A stretch of 64,000 bases of DNA, from contig CAJMQV010000003.1 in NCBI GenBank assembly GCA_905215575.1, forward strand, positions 16,820 through 80,819. Reading direction: 5' to 3'. A program made the position numbers and the translations under genes. The DNA comes from an uncultured bacterium. Its GTDB lineage: Bacteria; Bacteroidota; Bacteroidia; Bacteroidales; Bacteroidaceae. Positions within the stretch are counted from its first letter, which is position 1; the number at the start of each line of letters is the position of its first letter. Positions 62,659 through 64,000 of the stretch are shown piece after piece. The notes beneath the pieces are model-generated. The model was not told where the DNA came from, did not search any database, and saw only the letters and a list, made by a program, of their open reading frames with translations.

Positions 62659-63240
62659 TTATTTGTTTTCTGCGGCTGCATAGCCCAAATCGAAAGCTTT
62701 CTGATTCATTTCTACCACAGCAGAACCCTTGGATCCGAATACTCGGGCGATACTGTCGCGCAACTCATCTACTGAAACGATACCTAAATAGCGCGAAGCT
62801 GCTCCCAAAAGGATTACATTGGCGCACTTGGGCATATTGTGTTCGTGAGCTATTTTTTCTACGTCTACCAGAATAATGTGAGGTAATTGTGCCAACTCCT
62901 CTTTCAAGGCCTGTTCGTCCGGATAGTTCGGAATATTCTTGAATGGGGCAGAAGACGTGATGATCCATCCTTCACGATCCAGATAAGGCAGATAGCGCAG
63001 GGCCTCCATCGGTTCGAGAGAGAGAATCATGTCTGCTGTTCCTTGAGCGATCAGATCGGAGGCGATAGGGCTGTCGGACAGGCGCAGGTTGGACTGTACA
63101 TCACCGCCGCGCTGGCTCATTCCGTGTACTTCGGCCTGTTTCAGGTGCAAACCGCTGTGTGTGGCTGCTTCGCCAATAATTGTGGCGATGGACAGGATGC
63201 CCTGTCCACCTACACCGGATAATATGATGTCTGTTTTCAT
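62659..63240 (-). CDS. iorB: Indolepyruvate:ferredoxin oxidoreductase subunit beta
   Basis: A 193-aa protein. '[20 protein letters not shown]' is the start of the gamma-type domain of 2-oxoacid:ferredoxin oxidoreductases, and '[17 protein letters not shown]' is the conserved loop. With IorA (TPP- and Fe-S-containing) it catalyses arylpyruvate + CoA + oxidised ferredoxin to aryl-acetyl-CoA + CO2. It overlaps the iorA stop by 4 bp (ATGA). Length is typical for the subunit (about 190-200). Confidence 0.93.
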   Translation of the reverse strand: MKTDIILSGVGGQGILSIATIIGEAATHSGLHLKQAEVHGMSQRGGDVQSNLRLSDSPIASDLIAQGTADMILSLEPMEALRYLPYLDREGWIITSSAPFKNIPNYPDEQALKEELAQLPHIILVDVEKIAHEHNMPKCANVILLGAASRYLGIVSVDELRDSIARVFGSKGSAVVEMNQKAFDLGYAAAENK

Positions 63241-63400
63241 ACTTGTTGTTCCTTTCTTTTTTGTTTCAGTTTACGGTTCAATGTTTGAATACATTCACGG
63301 CGCGGAATGATGACAGATACTCCGTTGTATTCGATTTCCTCGCGGATCACTCGGGTTATCTCTTCCATATTCTTGGGCAGAGGAACAACCACACGTACGT
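63237..63400 (-). CDS. iorA: Indolepyruvate:ferredoxin oxidoreductase subunit alpha, C-terminal fragment
   Basis: Only the last ~50 residues are present ('[20 protein letters not shown]', then '[16 protein letters not shown]'). The motif '[11 protein letters not shown]' matches the C-terminal region of Bacteroidales IorA, where it precedes or replaces the ferredoxin-like tail, so TPP and core domains are missing. The open frame continues on paper to 63836, but beyond about 63,395 it is antisense to a transketolase gene and is not real. Overlap with iorB (ATGA) and position confirm the identity. Confidence 0.75.
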
Positions 63401-63402
63401 GT
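63388..63402. other. Chimeric junction (Bacteroidales to Burkholderiales-like DNA)
   Basis: To the left the sequence is iorA coding DNA on the minus strand, with the moderate GC of the rest of the contig. To the right it is GC-rich transketolase coding DNA on the plus strand, joined in mid-gene on both sides. The join falls within or next to CACACGTACGTG, which can be read as part of either gene, so a short shared sequence may have caused the false join. Confidence 0.85.
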
Positions 63403-64000
63403 TCCTCGGCGACGGTTGCCTCATGGAGGGCATCAGCCACGAAGTCTGCTCGCTCGCGGGTGTCTGGGGCCTCAACAAACTCGTGGCCATTTACGACGAC
63501 AACGGCATCTCGATCGACGGCGACGTGCGCGGCTGGTTCCGCGACGACACGCGCGGCCGCTTCGAAGCCTACGGCTGGAACGTGATCGGTCCCGTTGACG
63601 GTCACGACATCGACGCGATGGACCGTGCAATCGCCGAAGCGAAGCGCTCCGCCGAGAAGCCCACCCTCATCATCGCCAAGACGACGATCGGCAAGGGCGC
63701 TCCCCACCGTCAGGGTACGGCCAAGGTGCACGGCGAAGCTCTGGGCGACGAAGAAATCGCCGCCACGCGCGAAGCGATCGGCTGGCCTTACGCTCCCTTC
63801 GAAATTCCGGCGGAAGTCTACGCCGCGTGGGATCACAAGGAAGAAGGCCGCAAGATCGAAGGCGAATGGGAAGCGATGTTCGCCGAATACGAAAAGACCT
63901 ATCCGGAACTTGCCGCCGAACTCAAGCGCCGCCTCGCGGGCGAACTCCCCGAAGGCTGGTCCGACGTCGTGATGGACGCGCTTTGCGCCGCAGATCGGAA
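63390..64000 (+). CDS. tkt: Transketolase fragment (foreign, Burkholderiales/Sutterella-like)
   Basis: The frame starting at 63390 reads '[20 protein letters not shown]', then '[20 protein letters not shown]', '[20 protein letters not shown]' and '[18 protein letters not shown]'. These are the TPP-binding and central motifs of transketolase (positions about 145-345 of a ~660-aa enzyme). It is open to the window end, so both ends are missing. GC content and codon use (GCC, GGC, CGC) differ sharply from everything to the left. The enzyme transfers two-carbon ketol units in the pentose phosphate pathway. It belongs to a different organism from the rest of the window. Confidence 0.9.

Noticed and set aside
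63237..63836. A 199-aa minus-strand ORF across the right junction
   Set aside because: Its N-terminal two thirds are antisense to transketolase coding DNA; only the last ~50 residues are real (IorA end).
1..64000. tRNA, rRNA or other structured RNA genes, and insertion sequences with transposases
   Set aside because: None could be recognised on either strand. The left accessory region also has no visible integrase, so its mode of transfer stays unknown.

Overview
The window reads as a gut-type Bacteroidales chromosome (family Bacteroidaceae or close relatives). The evidence is the SusC/SusD pair, many proteins with type IX secretion (T9SS) C-terminal signals, a GLPGLI/TonB-receptor pair, DUF4302, BACON and Omp28 proteins, and promoters of the Bacteroidetes type (TAnnTTTG at -7). 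No tRNA, rRNA or CRISPR array is visible. The last ~610 bases are not Bacteroidales: near 63,395 the sequence passes, inside a gene, into a GC-rich transketolase of Burkholderiales/Sutterella character. This is almost certainly an assembly chimera.

Left accessory region (1-10,800). Three tightly packed genes encode a large STAND-like ATPase (5' end outside the window), a second ATPase that carries a HEPN-like RNxxxH motif and a small beta-rich tail, and a WYL-domain regulator. This looks like a defence or conflict module that I cannot match to a named system. It is followed by small genes separated by three copies of the same hairpin (9-11 bp arms, always a 9-nt loop), a paralogous pair of unknown proteins, and a Pif1-like helicase with a helical-repeat tail. 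Near 9,640 two converging genes both break off, marking an element boundary or a second artificial join. Beyond it lie a trypsin-like protease and an overlapping, frameshifted membrane partner.

Housekeeping and metabolic region (10,860-25,560). This holds a flavodoxin-like reductase, an AlkZ-related protein, thioredoxin, DUF4186, an MBL-fold hydrolase, a Nudix hydrolase, an operon of zinc alcohol dehydrogenase, flavin reductase and HD hydrolase, a secreted GH29 alpha-L-fucosidase, a TrmH-type RNA methyltransferase, threonine aldolase, and a MarR-controlled TolC/EmrA/EmrB-like efflux operon.

Cell-surface region (25,970-59,540). A giant T9SS cargo protein and an M6 metalloprotease come first. 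A five-gene minus-strand operon follows: SusC, SusD, HExxH lipoprotein, DUF4302 lipoprotein and BACON lipoprotein. Next is a divergent thiol/T9SS cluster: a 1270-aa Omp28-containing cargo protein facing TlpA, DUF6029, Omp28 lipoprotein and two T9SS cargo proteins. Then come a UvrD-type helicase with an embedded nuclease-like insert, a decayed lipoprotein gene beside a T9SS protein, a YqiA-like esterase with a zinc ribbon, and a GLPGLI/TonB-receptor pair.

Right end (59,550-63,400). A minus-strand operon iorA(partial)-iorB-aminotransferase-paaK-ACT should interconvert aromatic amino acids, aryl-pyruvates, aryl-acetyl-CoA and aryl-acetates, for example phenylacetate or indoleacetate. It is cut by the chimeric join.
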